Positions 8,070 through 19,778 of a DNA stretch of 64,000 nt are shown in pieces. The notes below the pieces were generated by a model that saw only the letters and a list, made by a program, of their open reading frames with translations, searched no databases and was not told the origin of the DNA. The stretch is from an uncultured Oscillospiraceae bacterium (GTDB lineage Bacteria > Bacillota > Clostridia > Oscillospirales > Oscillospiraceae). Positions within the stretch are counted from its first letter, which is position 1. Each line of letters opens with the position of its first letter. Made by a program: the position numbers and the translations under genes. Location: NCBI GenBank assembly GCA_947581795.1, contig CANPVS010000012.1, positions 1-64,000 on the forward strand, in the 5' to 3' direction.

Positions 8070-9607
8070 CACTGGTAATCCTCCTCGTTCTTAATGGACG
8101 GCAGCACGTTGTAGACCACCAGGGATATGAACGCCACCACAACGAACACCATGATGCCGACCACGGAGGCCAGATAGTACTGGGAGTCGGCGCCGGTGGT
8201 GATCTTGAACAGCCACGTGATCAGCAGGTCCGTATAGCCCACCGAGCCCGCGGCGCCGGAGGCAGCCGGGTTCGTGGGCGCGCCGCCTGTGAGCAGGTAG
8301 ATGACGTTGAAGTTGTTCATGTTGCCGGTGAAGCTGGTGAGAAGATAGGGGCCGGTGATGAACAGCATGTAGGGCAGGGTGATCTTCCGGTACTGCTGCC
8401 AGGCGTTGGCGCCGTCGATACGGGCGGACTCGTACAGGTCCGCGGGGATGTTCATCAGGATGCCGGTGGTGATCAGCATCAGATGGGGGATGCCTATCCA
8501 GATATTGATCAGCACGACTGTGACGCGGGCCCAGGTGGCGTCCTCCCAGAACGGCAGGGGTTGTTTGATCCACCCCAGATCCATCAGCGACAGGTTGATC
8601 AAGCCGTTTCTCGCGAACATCTTGGACACATACAGCAGGGAGATGAACTGGGGGATGGCGATGGTCATGACCAGGATGGTACGCCACACCTTCTTGAGGT
8701 GGATGCCCTTCTTGTTGATCATCATGGCCACGCCCATGCCCAGGAAGTAGTTGGTGAAGGTGGCCAGGAAAGCCCAGATCAGCGTCCAGGCCAGGATCTC
8801 GCCGAAGGTGGCGGAGTAGGACTGGCCGCCGCCCGCGCCGCCCGACCAGGACAGCATCGTATTGAAGTTATCTAAACCGACCCATGTGAACAGGTTGTTG
8901 GTGTAGCCGTTGTGGGAGCCGTCATAGTTGGTGAAGGCCACCAGGATCATGAACACGATGGGCAGCACCGTGAATACCAGGATGCCGGTCATGGGCAGGG
9001 CGAGCAGCGTGGCATGGAAGTTTTCGTCCACCATAGAACGCAGGTCGTCCTTGTCGGCCTTCAGCTTCTTGCCGGACTTCAGGATCTGCTCGGCGATCTT
9101 GTTCTGCTTCACGTTCACACGCCAGGTGTAGATAAAGGCGATGATGAAGAAGAAGGTGAGCACACCGTAGAGCAGGATCTTGAAGGAGTTGTCGTTATAG
9201 ACGGTGGTGTAGGTGTCCAGGATGGCGTTATACTCGCTGCTGGGCCCCACCTTGCCCAGGCTGGGCAGCATGCTCAGCCAGTGGGCGCCGCCGAAGATCA
9301 TGTAGATGATGAATACGGCCTCAAAGAGCAAAAACAACAGGCCGCGCAAAATCTGGCCCCGGGCCAGGTTGCCGAAGCCCATGACCACGAAGGAGGTCTT
9401 TGTCTTCCAATCCCCGTGGACGAAGGTGCTTCCGATATCTCCGAGCTCCCTTCCCAGGCCCACGACGCCATTTTTTATGTACTTGCCTATATTGGCGAAG
9501 AAGTGGCCGATGCCCCGGGGGATCGCGGCAAAGAACGACCCCAGCTTATAGGAGAATTTCTGCCCCTTGGAAAGGCGCAGATATTCCAGGTCGCTGTATT
9601 GTTTCAT
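8069..9607 (-). CDS. Carbohydrate ABC importer permease, MalF/GanP type
   Basis: A 512-residue permease, longer than typical 290-residue CUT1 permeases. Residues 1-80 are a hydrophilic, basic, likely cytoplasmic extension; a membrane pair follows near 85-165, then a linker, then the conserved six-helix core with the EAA motif NIPADLYESARIDGANAWQQYRKITLPYM. MalF and GanP proteins share such added N-terminal helices. It is the first permease gene after the binding protein, separated from it by a hairpin that would lower its expression relative to the binding protein. The C-terminal NEEDYQ overlaps the next start codon. Confidence 0.92.
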   Translation of the reverse strand: MKQYSDLEYLRLSKGQKFSYKLGSFFAAIPRGIGHFFANIGKYIKNGVVGLGRELGDIGSTFVHGDWKTKTSFVVMGFGNLARGQILRGLLFLLFEAVFIIYMIFGGAHWLSMLPSLGKVGPSSEYNAILDTYTTVYNDNSFKILLYGVLTFFFIIAFIYTWRVNVKQNKIAEQILKSGKKLKADKDDLRSMVDENFHATLLALPMTGILVFTVLPIVFMILVAFTNYDGSHNGYTNNLFTWVGLDNFNTMLSWSGGAGGGQSYSATFGEILAWTLIWAFLATFTNYFLGMGVAMMINKKGIHLKKVWRTILVMTIAIPQFISLLYVSKMFARNGLINLSLMDLGWIKQPLPFWEDATWARVTVVLINIWIGIPHLMLITTGILMNIPADLYESARIDGANAWQQYRKITLPYMLFITGPYLLTSFTGNMNNFNVIYLLTGGAPTNPAASGAAGSVGYTDLLITWLFKITTGADSQYYLASVVGIMVFVVVAFISLVVYNVLPSIKNEEDYQ

Positions 9608-9630
9608 TTAATCACCCCACTTAAATAAAA

Positions 9631-9662
9631 TTGGCCGGAGCCGGTAAAGCGGCTCCGGCCAA
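9631..9662 (-). terminator. Intercistronic attenuating hairpin between binding protein and permease genes
   Basis: TTGGCCGGAGCCG (9631-9643) and CGGCTCCGGCCAA (9650-9662) make a 13-bp perfect stem with a 6-base loop, followed on the minus strand by TTTTATTTAA. Such partial terminators typically raise binding-protein output over permeases. Confidence 0.8.
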
Positions 9663-9722
9663 TCGCCGAGAAATTCAGGTCAGGCCAAAGTCAACTGTTT
9701 TACAGGCTTTGGTGCGCGCAGA

Positions 9723-10955
9723 TCACTTCACCAGGGTAATGCCGGAAGCGGCGCCCACGGAGTCCTCATACTTCTGCAGAGCAGCCTGCAGGGCGGCGTC
9801 GGAGCCGTCAGAGGCCTTGATGTCGGTGGTGATGACCTTGGCGATATCCCACCAGGGGCCCGGGATGTTGGGCTGGGGGACGGAGAAGGCGCTCTGCTCG
9901 GCAAGAGCGGTCAGAGCGGGGTTGCTGGTGACGGACTCGTCGGCGGCGGCCTCATTGTTGGAGGGGCCCCAGCCGAACTCGACGGTGCGCGCGATCTGGC
10001 ACTCAGCGCCGGTCAGGTACTGAGCCAGCTGGTTCAGGGCAGCGCCCTTCACGGCGTCTTCCTGAGGCTTCACGCCCAGCAGCTTGCAGCCGTTGTAGGA
10101 GCCCAGGTGATAGCTCTGGCCGTCCACCTCGAAGGAGGGCAGGTCGGCAACGCCGAAGTTGTCGCCGAGCTGCTCCAGGATGGTGGCGTAGTTCCAGGTG
10201 CCGGTGACGACGACAGCGGAGCCGCTGGCAAAGTCAGCGTTGGAGGAGTTCACATAGATGGGGGAGGAGACCAGCTTGTAGATGCCCTTGGCGGCGATCA
10301 GACCGTTCTCGGAGTTGAAGTCGTCGTCCAGGGTGAAGTTGGTGTTGTCCTCGGTGGACCAATCGCTGTGGCAGCCGGTGCCGAAGAACACGCCGGCGTT
10401 GTACCAGGCGTTCTCCAGCTCGTAGGAGAAGTTCTTGCCCGCGGCCTCGCAGTCGGCGATGATGGCCTCCAGGCTGTCCACGTCCTCCTCGGGGATGACG
10501 GACTTGTCATAGTACATGAAGTAGCCGTTGTCGGCGGTCAGAGGATAGGCGTAATAGTCCTCGCCGGACTGAGCGGCCAGCACGGAGCCGGCGCTGTTGT
10601 TCTCGGTCACGAACGCGGCGGCGCCCTGGCCCAGCTTGGTGACGGCGCCGTCCTTGATCATACGGGACAGCTGGTCCTGAGCGAAGAAGAACAGATCGGC
10701 GCCCGCGGACACGTCGGTGTCCATGTTGGAAGCCGCGTCAGCCTCAGAGACCGGCTCCACGGTGGCGTTGATGGTGATGCCCAGCTCATTGCTGGCGTTG
10801 AAGTCAGCGATCTGCTGCTCGGTCAGGGAGACAGCGGCCTCGGGAGCCCAGACAGTGACGTCGTACTCGCCCGCCAGTTCGCTGGCGGCGCTGGCGAAGA
10901 CGCCCATGGAGAGCACCATGGCCAGAGCCAGAACGATGGAAAGGATTTTCTTCAT
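9723..10955 (-). CDS. Extracellular sugar-binding protein (MalE/GanS type)
   Basis: A 410-residue periplasmic-binding-fold protein that captures oligosaccharide for the importer. It begins with the signal peptide MKKILSIVLALAMVLSMGVFASAA and then VTVWAPEAAVSLTEQQIADFN, the SBP_bac_1 start. Motifs typical of MalE relatives include YYAYPLTADNGYFMYYDKS, VVVTGTWNYATILEQL and WGPSNNEAA. There is no lipobox cysteine, so the usual Gram-positive lipid anchor appears to be missing and SPase I cleavage after ASA is likely. It is first in the importer operon, behind a strong promoter with a LacI/CcpA-type operator. Confidence 0.92.
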   Translation of the reverse strand: MKKILSIVLALAMVLSMGVFASAASELAGEYDVTVWAPEAAVSLTEQQIADFNASNELGITINATVEPVSEADAASNMDTDVSAGADLFFFAQDQLSRMIKDGAVTKLGQGAAAFVTENNSAGSVLAAQSGEDYYAYPLTADNGYFMYYDKSVIPEEDVDSLEAIIADCEAAGKNFSYELENAWYNAGVFFGTGCHSDWSTEDNTNFTLDDDFNSENGLIAAKGIYKLVSSPIYVNSSNADFASGSAVVVTGTWNYATILEQLGDNFGVADLPSFEVDGQSYHLGSYNGCKLLGVKPQEDAVKGAALNQLAQYLTGAECQIARTVEFGWGPSNNEAAADESVTSNPALTALAEQSAFSVPQPNIPGPWWDIAKVITTDIKASDGSDAALQAALQKYEDSVGAASGITLVK

Positions 10956-10992
10956 AGTTTAGCCTCCAAAAAAAGATTTTTCATGTAAATGG

Positions 10993-11038
10993 CCATCATC
11001 CCCGCCCTGCGGGGATGGAAACAGGGGGCGCCCCCTGT
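10993..11038 (-). promoter_or_regulatory. Structured 5' leader of the sugar-binding-protein mRNA
   Basis: The leader contains a perfect 18-bp palindrome ACAGGGGGCGCCCCCTGT (11021-11038) and a second GC-rich hairpin with CCCCGC/GCGGGG arms nearby. There is no T-tract, so mRNA stabilisation or translational control is more likely than termination. I see no known riboswitch. Confidence 0.4.
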
Positions 11039-11049
11039 TGGCCACTTTT

Positions 11050-11097
11050 ATTTTATCAGATAATTTGTGACATTTCAACAACTAGAAACGTTTCCAG
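11050..11097 (-). promoter_or_regulatory. Promoter and cre/LacI-family operator of the sugar ABC operon
   Basis: TTGAAA (11073-11078) and TAAAAT (11050-11055) are 17 bp apart on the minus strand. Just upstream of the -35 lies CTGGAAACGTTTCTAG (11082-11097), which has a central CG and near-dyad symmetry, and matches the CcpA cre consensus in all but one position. Placement upstream of the -35 box suits an activator or roadblock-type regulator of the LacI family. Confidence 0.75.
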
Positions 11098-11187
11098 TTG
11101 AGTATTTTTCATCCAAAAAAGGCGAAAACTTTTTGTGCAAAATCACATCTTTCCTGTTTACAGATGATTTCCAGACAAGTTTGCCTC

Positions 11188-13629
<2,442 letters not shown>

Positions 13630-13633
<4 letters not shown>

Positions 13634-14121
13634 GCCGTCACCTCATAGGCGGCCACATAGCCGTGGCACACATACAAAACCGCCGGACGGGCCGACACCA
13701 GGTCCTTGGAACGACTGTCGCACACCAGCAGCCGCTGGGTCTCGTCTCCGACGGTCACCTCCACCCGCCGGACCGCCACGCTCTTGCGGATGGTGAACCG
13801 CTCCTCCTTCACGGCTACGGCGCCCTCCACCCGCTCCCGCTCCTCCTGGCGGAGCATCCGGGCGTGGGCAAGCTCCCGCCTGGCCGGGGTCTGCATGAAC
13901 AGAAAGACGTATAACACGACCCAGCCCGCGACAGTGCTCACCGCGACGGTGGCCCCTTCCATGCGCGGGGCGTTGGCGGTATTCGTCAGCATGATCATGG
14001 TGATACAGGCCGCCAGCGCCGCCAATGCCAGGGCCCAGCAAAAGACCTTGCAGCGTCTGATACGCCCCGCCAGCCCCGCCATGTCCGCGTCGCTGTACAG
14101 CTCTGTGATCCGGCTGTTCAT
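13630..14121 (-). CDS. Hypothetical two-pass membrane protein
   Basis: A 163-residue protein read from the ATG at 14119-14121, which has a strong GAGGTGAGGAG ribosome site; the frame is open further upstream but unsupported. It has two membrane helices (about 27-47 and 58-80, CWALALAALAACITMIML and VAGWVVLYVFLFMQ). A basic and acidic cytoplasmic helix follows, then a small beta-rich domain (VRRVEVTVGDETQRLLVCDSRSKD). Layout recalls small bacterial PH-like membrane proteins, but no family is recognised. It is first in the operon with the 161-residue membrane protein and the galactanase. Confidence 0.75.
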
Positions 14122-14146
14122 CCTCTCCTCACCTCTTCTTAAACAT

Positions 14147-14174
14147 ATCATAATTTGCTGTGATATACAAGCAA
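14147..14174 (-). promoter_or_regulatory. Promoter of the membrane-protein/galactanase operon
   Basis: TTGCTT (14169-14174) and TATGAT (14147-14152) with a 16-bp spacer on the minus strand, 25 bp before the first gene. Confidence 0.55.
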
Positions 14175-14201
14175 AGCATACAATATCCCCTTGATTTCCT
14201 A

Positions 14202-14229
14202 TTGACTTTTTGTCGTTTTTCGGTAGCAT
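14202..14229 (+). promoter_or_regulatory. Promoter of the amylase operon
   Basis: TTGACT (14202-14207) and TAGCAT (14224-14229) with a 16-bp spacer, 34 bp before the amylase ATG, which has a GGAGGA ribosome site. Confidence 0.55.
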
Positions 14230-14263
14230 AGGAGATACGCTGATATGAACGGAGGAACACCTC

Positions 14264-15862
14264 ATGAAACGTATATTTGCCCTTCTTCTGGCCCTGGCCC
14301 TGCTGCTTCCGGGCAACCTGGCTCTGGCGGCCGGTGAGGCGGTCATCGACGATGCCTCCCTCCTGCCGGCGGCCGTCCCCGACGACAACTACCGGGTCTT
14401 CTACGAGATATTCGTTGGCTCCTTCTCTGACTCCAACGGGGACGGCGTGGGCGACCTGCGGGGCATTATCAACCGGATGGATTACTTAAACGACGGCGAC
14501 CCGGACTCCGGCCTCAGCCTGGGGGTGGAGGGTCTTTGGCTGTCTCCCATTTTCACATCCGCCAGCTACCACAAATACGATGTGGACGACTACTACGCCA
14601 TTGATCCCGCCTTCGGCACGGAGGAGGACCTGCGGGAACTGGTGGCTCTGTGCCACGAGCGGGGCGTGAAGGTGATACTGGACCTGGTCCTGAACCACAC
14701 CGGCACGGGCAACCCCTGGTTCCAATCCTTCGCCGACGCCCACCGCGCCGGTGACACGGAGGACCCTTATTATGATTTCTACTCCTACTACACCGAGGGA
14801 GAGCCTGTGCCCGCCGGCATGACCTTCACAAAGCTGGACGGCACGGATATCTATTACGAGAGCAACTTCTCCCCCGCCATGCCGGAGCTGAACTATGATA
14901 ACGACGCCGTGCGCCAGGCGGTGCTGGATGTGGCCAAATACTACATGGACCTGGGTGTGGACGGCTTCCGCTTCGACGCGGCCAAGTACATCTATTTTGG
15001 CGACAACGGGCGCAGCGCCGGGTTCTGGGTGTGGTATATGGACCAGCTGCGGGCTGTTGACCCGGAGGTCTACGCCGTGGCGGAGGTCTGGGACTCCGAC
15101 ACCGTCACGGATGAGTACGTCCCCGCCCTCAACTGCTTTGACTTCACTACCTCCCAGGCCAACGGCTCCATCGCCCAGGTCGCCAAAGGCGGCAATGTGA
15201 ACAAGTACACCGCCTATGTGCAGGCCTATCTGGACCGGATACACGGCCTGAACGAGGACGCCATGATCGTCCCCTTCATCGCCAACCACGACACAGACCG
15301 GGCGGCGGGCTATCTCACCCCCAGCGGGTATATGAAGATGGCCGCGAACCTCTACCTCCTCTCCTCCGGCTCCCCCTTCATCTACTACGGCGAGGAGCTG
15401 GGCATGAAGGGCTCCCGGGGCGGGGCCACCACCGACGCCAACCGCCGGCTCAAAATGGAGTGGGGCGACGGGGACACGATCGCCGACCCGGAGGGCGCGA
15501 GCTATGACCACGAGCGGGTCTCCGCCACCGCCGCGGAACAGACGGCGGACGAGAACAGCCTCTATTCCTATTACAAAAAGCTCATTATGATCCGCAAGGC
15601 CAACCCCGCCATCGCCCGGGGGACCTATACCGCCCTGGCCTTGGAGGACACCAGCGTGGGCGGCTTCATGGCGAACTGGGAAGATACCATCGTGATGGTG
15701 CTCCATAACACCGCCCCCGACGCCGTCACCCTGGAGCTGGCCGACGTCACGGGCCTGGAGATCACCGGTATCAACGCCGCCATCGGCGTGGGCGGCGCCT
15801 CCCTGGACGGCACCACTCTCACCCTGGACGGACAGACCAGCGTGGTGATCGGCTGCGCATAA
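14264..15862 (+). CDS. Secreted GH13 alpha-amylase
   Basis: A 532-residue extracellular enzyme hydrolysing alpha-1,4 links of starch. The signal peptide is MKRIFALLLALALLLPGNLALA with likely cleavage near residue 23 and no lipobox cysteine. The GH13 barrel shows region I VILDLVLNHTG, region II GFRFDAAKY with nucleophile D238, region III AEVWDSD with acid/base E274, and region IV FIANHDTDR with D343. Domain B carries a DSNGDGVGDLRG calcium-type loop early in the chain. The C-terminal beta domain ends in SVVIGCA with no anchor. It starts a three- to four-gene starch operon, 16 bp before the pullulanase gene. Confidence 0.94.
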   Translation: MKRIFALLLALALLLPGNLALAAGEAVIDDASLLPAAVPDDNYRVFYEIFVGSFSDSNGDGVGDLRGIINRMDYLNDGDPDSGLSLGVEGLWLSPIFTSASYHKYDVDDYYAIDPAFGTEEDLRELVALCHERGVKVILDLVLNHTGTGNPWFQSFADAHRAGDTEDPYYDFYSYYTEGEPVPAGMTFTKLDGTDIYYESNFSPAMPELNYDNDAVRQAVLDVAKYYMDLGVDGFRFDAAKYIYFGDNGRSAGFWVWYMDQLRAVDPEVYAVAEVWDSDTVTDEYVPALNCFDFTTSQANGSIAQVAKGGNVNKYTAYVQAYLDRIHGLNEDAMIVPFIANHDTDRAAGYLTPSGYMKMAANLYLLSSGSPFIYYGEELGMKGSRGGATTDANRRLKMEWGDGDTIADPEGASYDHERVSATAAEQTADENSLYSYYKKLIMIRKANPAIARGTYTALALEDTSVGGFMANWEDTIVMVLHNTAPDAVTLELADVTGLEITGINAAIGVGGASLDGTTLTLDGQTSVVIGCA

Positions 15863-15878
15863 GACGAGGGAAACGGCC

Positions 15879-17813
15879 ATGACGGAAAAACAGTTCTTCG
15901 ACTCCCCTGAGTTTCAGGAGAAATATCACTGCGACGCTCCCCTGGGCTGCTTCTGCTCCCCCGATGGGACGGAATTTCGTCTCTGGGCGCCCACGGCCCA
16001 GGAGGTGACTCTCCGGCTCTATCCCACCGGCGCGGGCAGCGAATGCCTGCGGCAGGTCCCCCTCATGCGTGAGGATAAGGGCCTGTGGCGCTATGCCACG
16101 GATGAAAACCTGGACGGGTTCTATTACGACTACATGGTCACGGTGGATGGAGTTTCCCGCGCCACCGCGGATCCCTATGCCCGGGCCTGCGGCGTCAACG
16201 GCGCTCGGAGCATGGTCCTGGACACGCGACGCACCGACCCGGAGGGCTGGGAAGAGGACAAGGCCCCTCCCCTCCCGCCGGAGACGGTGATATACGAGCT
16301 ACACGTGAAGGACTTCTCCTGGGACCCCGCCTCCGGAGTGTCGCAACAGGTCCGGGGCAAATATCTGGCCCTGTGCCTGGAGGACACCACGCTCAACGGC
16401 GATGGGGAGCATCCCACATGCCTCAGCTATCTGCGGCGGCTGGGGGTGACGCACGTACAGCTCATGCCCGTGTACGACTTCGGCTCGGTGGACGAGGCCG
16501 GCGCCCCGGACCAATATAACTGGGGCTACGATCCGGTGAACTACAACATCCCGGAGGGCTCCTACGCCACTGACCCCACCCGGGGCGAGGTGCGGGTCTG
16601 GGAGCTGAAGCAGGCGGTGCAGGCCCTGCACAAAAACGGCTTCCGGGTCATCATGGACGTGGTGTATAACCACACCTACCGTCTGGATTCCTGGCTGTGG
16701 CGCACCGTGCCCTGGTACTACTATCGCCAGAACGAGGACGGCGCCCCCTCCAACGGCTCCGGGTGCGGCAATGACCTGGCCTCGGAGCGGAGCATGTGCG
16801 CCAAATACATCCTGGACTCCGTCCTCTACTGGGCGGAAGAATACCATATCGACGGCTTCCGCTTCGACCTGATGGGGCTTTTGGATGTGCCGCTCCTGAA
16901 CCGCATCCGGTGGGAGCTGGACCGGCGCTTCGGTCCCGGCGAGAAGCTGATGCTGGGCGAGCCCTGGTCCGCTGGGGACACCGCGGCCCGGCCGGGGACA
17001 GTGCTGGCCCACAAGGGCAATCTGACCCAGCTTGACCCCCGCGTCGCCGCCTTCTGCGACAACATCCGGGACGCGGTGAAGGGCGGCCTGGGTCAGCCGG
17101 AGGACAAGGGGTTCGTCAACGGCGGCGGGCTGGGTCTGGAGAGCCTTGCCAACTGCGTCAAGGGCTGGTCCGGCTGTCCGGGCGCCACGGTGAAGGCCCC
17201 CTCCCAGACGGTCAGCTATCTCTCCTGCCACGACGACTGGACGCTGTGGGATAAGCTGGTCCTGGCCGCCGGTCAGGACCCCAAGGCCCAGACCTGTCCC
17301 CCGGAACTGCTGCGGCAAAACCGACTGGCGGCAGCCATGCTCTTCACCTGCCAGGGGCATCTCTTTTTCCTGGCCGGCGAGGAGTTTGCCCGCACGAAGC
17401 AGGGCCTCAAAAACTCCTATAACGCCCCGCCCGACCTCAACCGGCTGGACTGGTCCCGTGCCTGGGAGAACCGGGAGCTGGTGGACTACTACCGGGGCCT
17501 CATCGCCCTGCGGATACAGCTCCCCGGCCTCCAGGACAAGACGCCCCGGGCGGCTGCGCGCGTTCTTTCCGTCACAGCGCCTGTGGACGGCTGCGCGGCC
17601 GTTTTACTAGACAACACCGGGGAATACTGCCCATGGCGGCGGCTCCTGCTGGCCTACAGCGTCCAGGAGGACGCCATCGAACTGCCACTGCCCCAGGGCA
17701 AATGGGACATACTGGTGGACGAAACATCCAGCTTCCTCTGGCGCTCGCCAAAGGTTATAACGGGCGCCTCTCCCCTGGCGCCGGTATCCGCCCTGATCCT
17801 GGGCCAGCGCTGA
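15879..17813 (+). CDS. Type I pullulanase (GH13_14)
   Basis: A 644-residue debranching enzyme that cleaves alpha-1,6 links in branched dextrins. The N-terminal CBM48 module (about residues 25-110, CSPDGTEFRLWAPTAQEVTLRLY) precedes the catalytic barrel, which contains the pullulanase hallmark YNWGYDP plus DVVYNHTY, FRFDLMG (nucleophile Asp), LGEPW (acid/base Glu) and SCHDDWTLWDKL. There is no signal peptide, so it acts in the cytoplasm on imported dextrins or stored glycogen. It lies 16 bp after the amylase and 12 bp before the GH133 gene, in one operon. Confidence 0.94.
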   Translation: MTEKQFFDSPEFQEKYHCDAPLGCFCSPDGTEFRLWAPTAQEVTLRLYPTGAGSECLRQVPLMREDKGLWRYATDENLDGFYYDYMVTVDGVSRATADPYARACGVNGARSMVLDTRRTDPEGWEEDKAPPLPPETVIYELHVKDFSWDPASGVSQQVRGKYLALCLEDTTLNGDGEHPTCLSYLRRLGVTHVQLMPVYDFGSVDEAGAPDQYNWGYDPVNYNIPEGSYATDPTRGEVRVWELKQAVQALHKNGFRVIMDVVYNHTYRLDSWLWRTVPWYYYRQNEDGAPSNGSGCGNDLASERSMCAKYILDSVLYWAEEYHIDGFRFDLMGLLDVPLLNRIRWELDRRFGPGEKLMLGEPWSAGDTAARPGTVLAHKGNLTQLDPRVAAFCDNIRDAVKGGLGQPEDKGFVNGGGLGLESLANCVKGWSGCPGATVKAPSQTVSYLSCHDDWTLWDKLVLAAGQDPKAQTCPPELLRQNRLAAAMLFTCQGHLFFLAGEEFARTKQGLKNSYNAPPDLNRLDWSRAWENRELVDYYRGLIALRIQLPGLQDKTPRAAARVLSVTAPVDGCAAVLLDNTGEYCPWRRLLLAYSVQEDAIELPLPQGKWDILVDETSSFLWRSPKVITGASPLAPVSALILGQR

Positions 17814-17825
17814 GAAGGAGGACCC

Positions 17826-19778
17826 ATGCGTTTTACCTTTGAACAAAAGGATATGACTACGCTGCCCCAGGCGGAGGCGGCCTGCTGGCTTCTGACCAAC
17901 GGGCTGGGGGGCTTTGCCTCCGCCTCGGCCGCCTTTTCCGTCTCCCGCTGCGACCAGGGCCTTCTCCTGGCCGCCCGGTCCCCCAACCGGCGGTCCTGTC
18001 TCGTCCACCGGCTCTCAGAGACGCTGGACACGGGGGCGGGCCCGGTCTTTCTCTCCTCCCAGCGCTTTCGTGACGGCGCGCCCGACGAGGACGGCTACCG
18101 CCGGCTGCAGTCCTTCGTCTGGGACGGGCTCCCCCGCTGGGAATATGAGACGGGCGGCGTCCTCGTCACCCGCCGGTGCGCCATGGAGCACGGGGCCAAC
18201 ACCGCGGCGGTCGTCTACACGGTGGAGAACCGCTCGGGCGCGCCCTGCACATTGCGGGTGACGCCGGCGTTCCAGTTCGCCCCCAAGGGCGAGCCGCCCC
18301 AGGAGCCCCGGCCTGTTCAATACGGGGACGGCGCGGTATCCTGCGGCGGCATGACGGTACATATAACATCCACGGGTGACCTGACCTCCGTTCCCACGGG
18401 ATATGAGACGCTCTACTACGCCGACGACGAGAAGGACGGCCGGGCCCCCGGCGGCGTGGGCCTCACTTGCTGCGCCGCCTCTCTGACCGTGCCCGCCGGA
18501 AAAACGGGCAAGTTGGAGCTTACCTTCTCTGCCGCCCCTACAGACAAAACCGCTGAAACTATCCTCCGCGAGGCGGAGGCACGGCAGGCCGCCCTGTTGG
18601 AGCGCTCCGGCTTCCGGGATCCCGCCGCCCGGGAGCTGGCCCGGGCCGCCGATGCCTTCATCGCCGACCGCCCCGGTTCCGGCGGCAAGACCATCCTGGC
18701 AGGCTTCCCTTTCTTCGGGGACTGGGGCCGGGACACTATGATCGCCCTGCCCGGCTGCGTCCTGACCCGGGGGCAGTACGACACGGCCCGGGACATCCTG
18801 CGCACCTTCCTGGCCTACGAGAAGGACGGGCTGGTGCCCAACCTCTTCCCCGAGGGCGAGACCCAACCCATGTATAACTCCGCCGACGCGCCGCTGCTGC
18901 TCATAAACTGCGTCTGGCTCTACTATCAAAGGACCGCGGACGACGCCTTTATCCGGGAGGCATGGCCCGCGCTGGAGCGCATCGTCCGGGCCTATGAGAC
19001 CGGGACCCGCTTCGCCATCGCCATGGACGCCGACGGCCTCATCCGGGCCGGGGAGGGCCTGGACCAGGTCACATGGATGGACGTGCGCATCGGCGACATC
19101 CTCCCCACCCCACGCCACGGCAAGCCGGTAGAGATCAACGCCTACTGGTACAGCGCCCTGCGGCTCCTGGCCCGCCTGGCTCCCATCGTTGGCGAAAGCG
19201 GCAGTGAATACGAGGCGCTGGCGGAGAAGGTCCGCCGGTCCTTCGTGGAGAAGTTCTGGATGGAGGACCGGGGGTATCTCAAAGATGTGCTCTCCGGCGC
19301 CAAAGCGGACGAGCAGCTCCGCTGCAACCAGATCTGGGCGGTGACCATGCCTTTCACCATGCTCTCCCCCGACCAGGAACGGCGGGTCGTGGAGACGGTC
19401 TATCACCATCTTTATACCCCCTTTGGCCTGCGGACCCTGTCCCCGGAAGACCCGGAGTTCCACCCCTTCTACGGTGGCCCCCAGCGGGAGCGGGACATGG
19501 CCTACCATCAGGGCACAGTCTGGCCCTATCCCCTGGGCGCCTGGTACCTGGCTTATCTCAAGGTCCACGGGAACACGCCCCAGGCGGCAGTTCAGGTCCG
19601 GCGGATGCTGGAGAACGTGCCCGCCCTGCTCCGGGAGGGCTGCCTGGGGCAGCTTCCCGAGATATACGACGGCGGCGAGCCCGGCCCCTCCAAGGGCTGC
19701 TTCGCCCAGGCCTGGAGCGTGGGCGAACTGTTGCGGGTATATGAGGCTTTGGAGCGCATTGAGGAGGCGTCTGAATGA
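17826..19778 (+). CDS. GH133 amylo-alpha-1,6-glucosidase (glycogen debranching enzyme)
   Basis: A 650-residue cytoplasmic enzyme with the GDE layout. The N-terminal half (about 1-250) is a beta-sandwich carrying WLLTNGLGGFASASAAF. The catalytic (alpha/alpha)6 barrel contains FPFFGDWGRDTMIALPG, GLVPNLFPEGETQPMYNSADAPLL, DVRIGDILPTPRHGKPVEINAYWYSAL and GTVWPYPLGAW, all typical of amylo-alpha-1,6-glucosidases. No secretion signal is present. Together with the pullulanase it gives two routes for removing alpha-1,6 branches. Its stop overlaps the next start by ATGA. Confidence 0.92.
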   Translation: MRFTFEQKDMTTLPQAEAACWLLTNGLGGFASASAAFSVSRCDQGLLLAARSPNRRSCLVHRLSETLDTGAGPVFLSSQRFRDGAPDEDGYRRLQSFVWDGLPRWEYETGGVLVTRRCAMEHGANTAAVVYTVENRSGAPCTLRVTPAFQFAPKGEPPQEPRPVQYGDGAVSCGGMTVHITSTGDLTSVPTGYETLYYADDEKDGRAPGGVGLTCCAASLTVPAGKTGKLELTFSAAPTDKTAETILREAEARQAALLERSGFRDPAARELARAADAFIADRPGSGGKTILAGFPFFGDWGRDTMIALPGCVLTRGQYDTARDILRTFLAYEKDGLVPNLFPEGETQPMYNSADAPLLLINCVWLYYQRTADDAFIREAWPALERIVRAYETGTRFAIAMDADGLIRAGEGLDQVTWMDVRIGDILPTPRHGKPVEINAYWYSALRLLARLAPIVGESGSEYEALAEKVRRSFVEKFWMEDRGYLKDVLSGAKADEQLRCNQIWAVTMPFTMLSPDQERRVVETVYHHLYTPFGLRTLSPEDPEFHPFYGGPQRERDMAYHQGTVWPYPLGAWYLAYLKVHGNTPQAAVQVRRMLENVPALLREGCLGQLPEIYDGGEPGPSKGCFAQAWSVGELLRVYEALERIEEASE

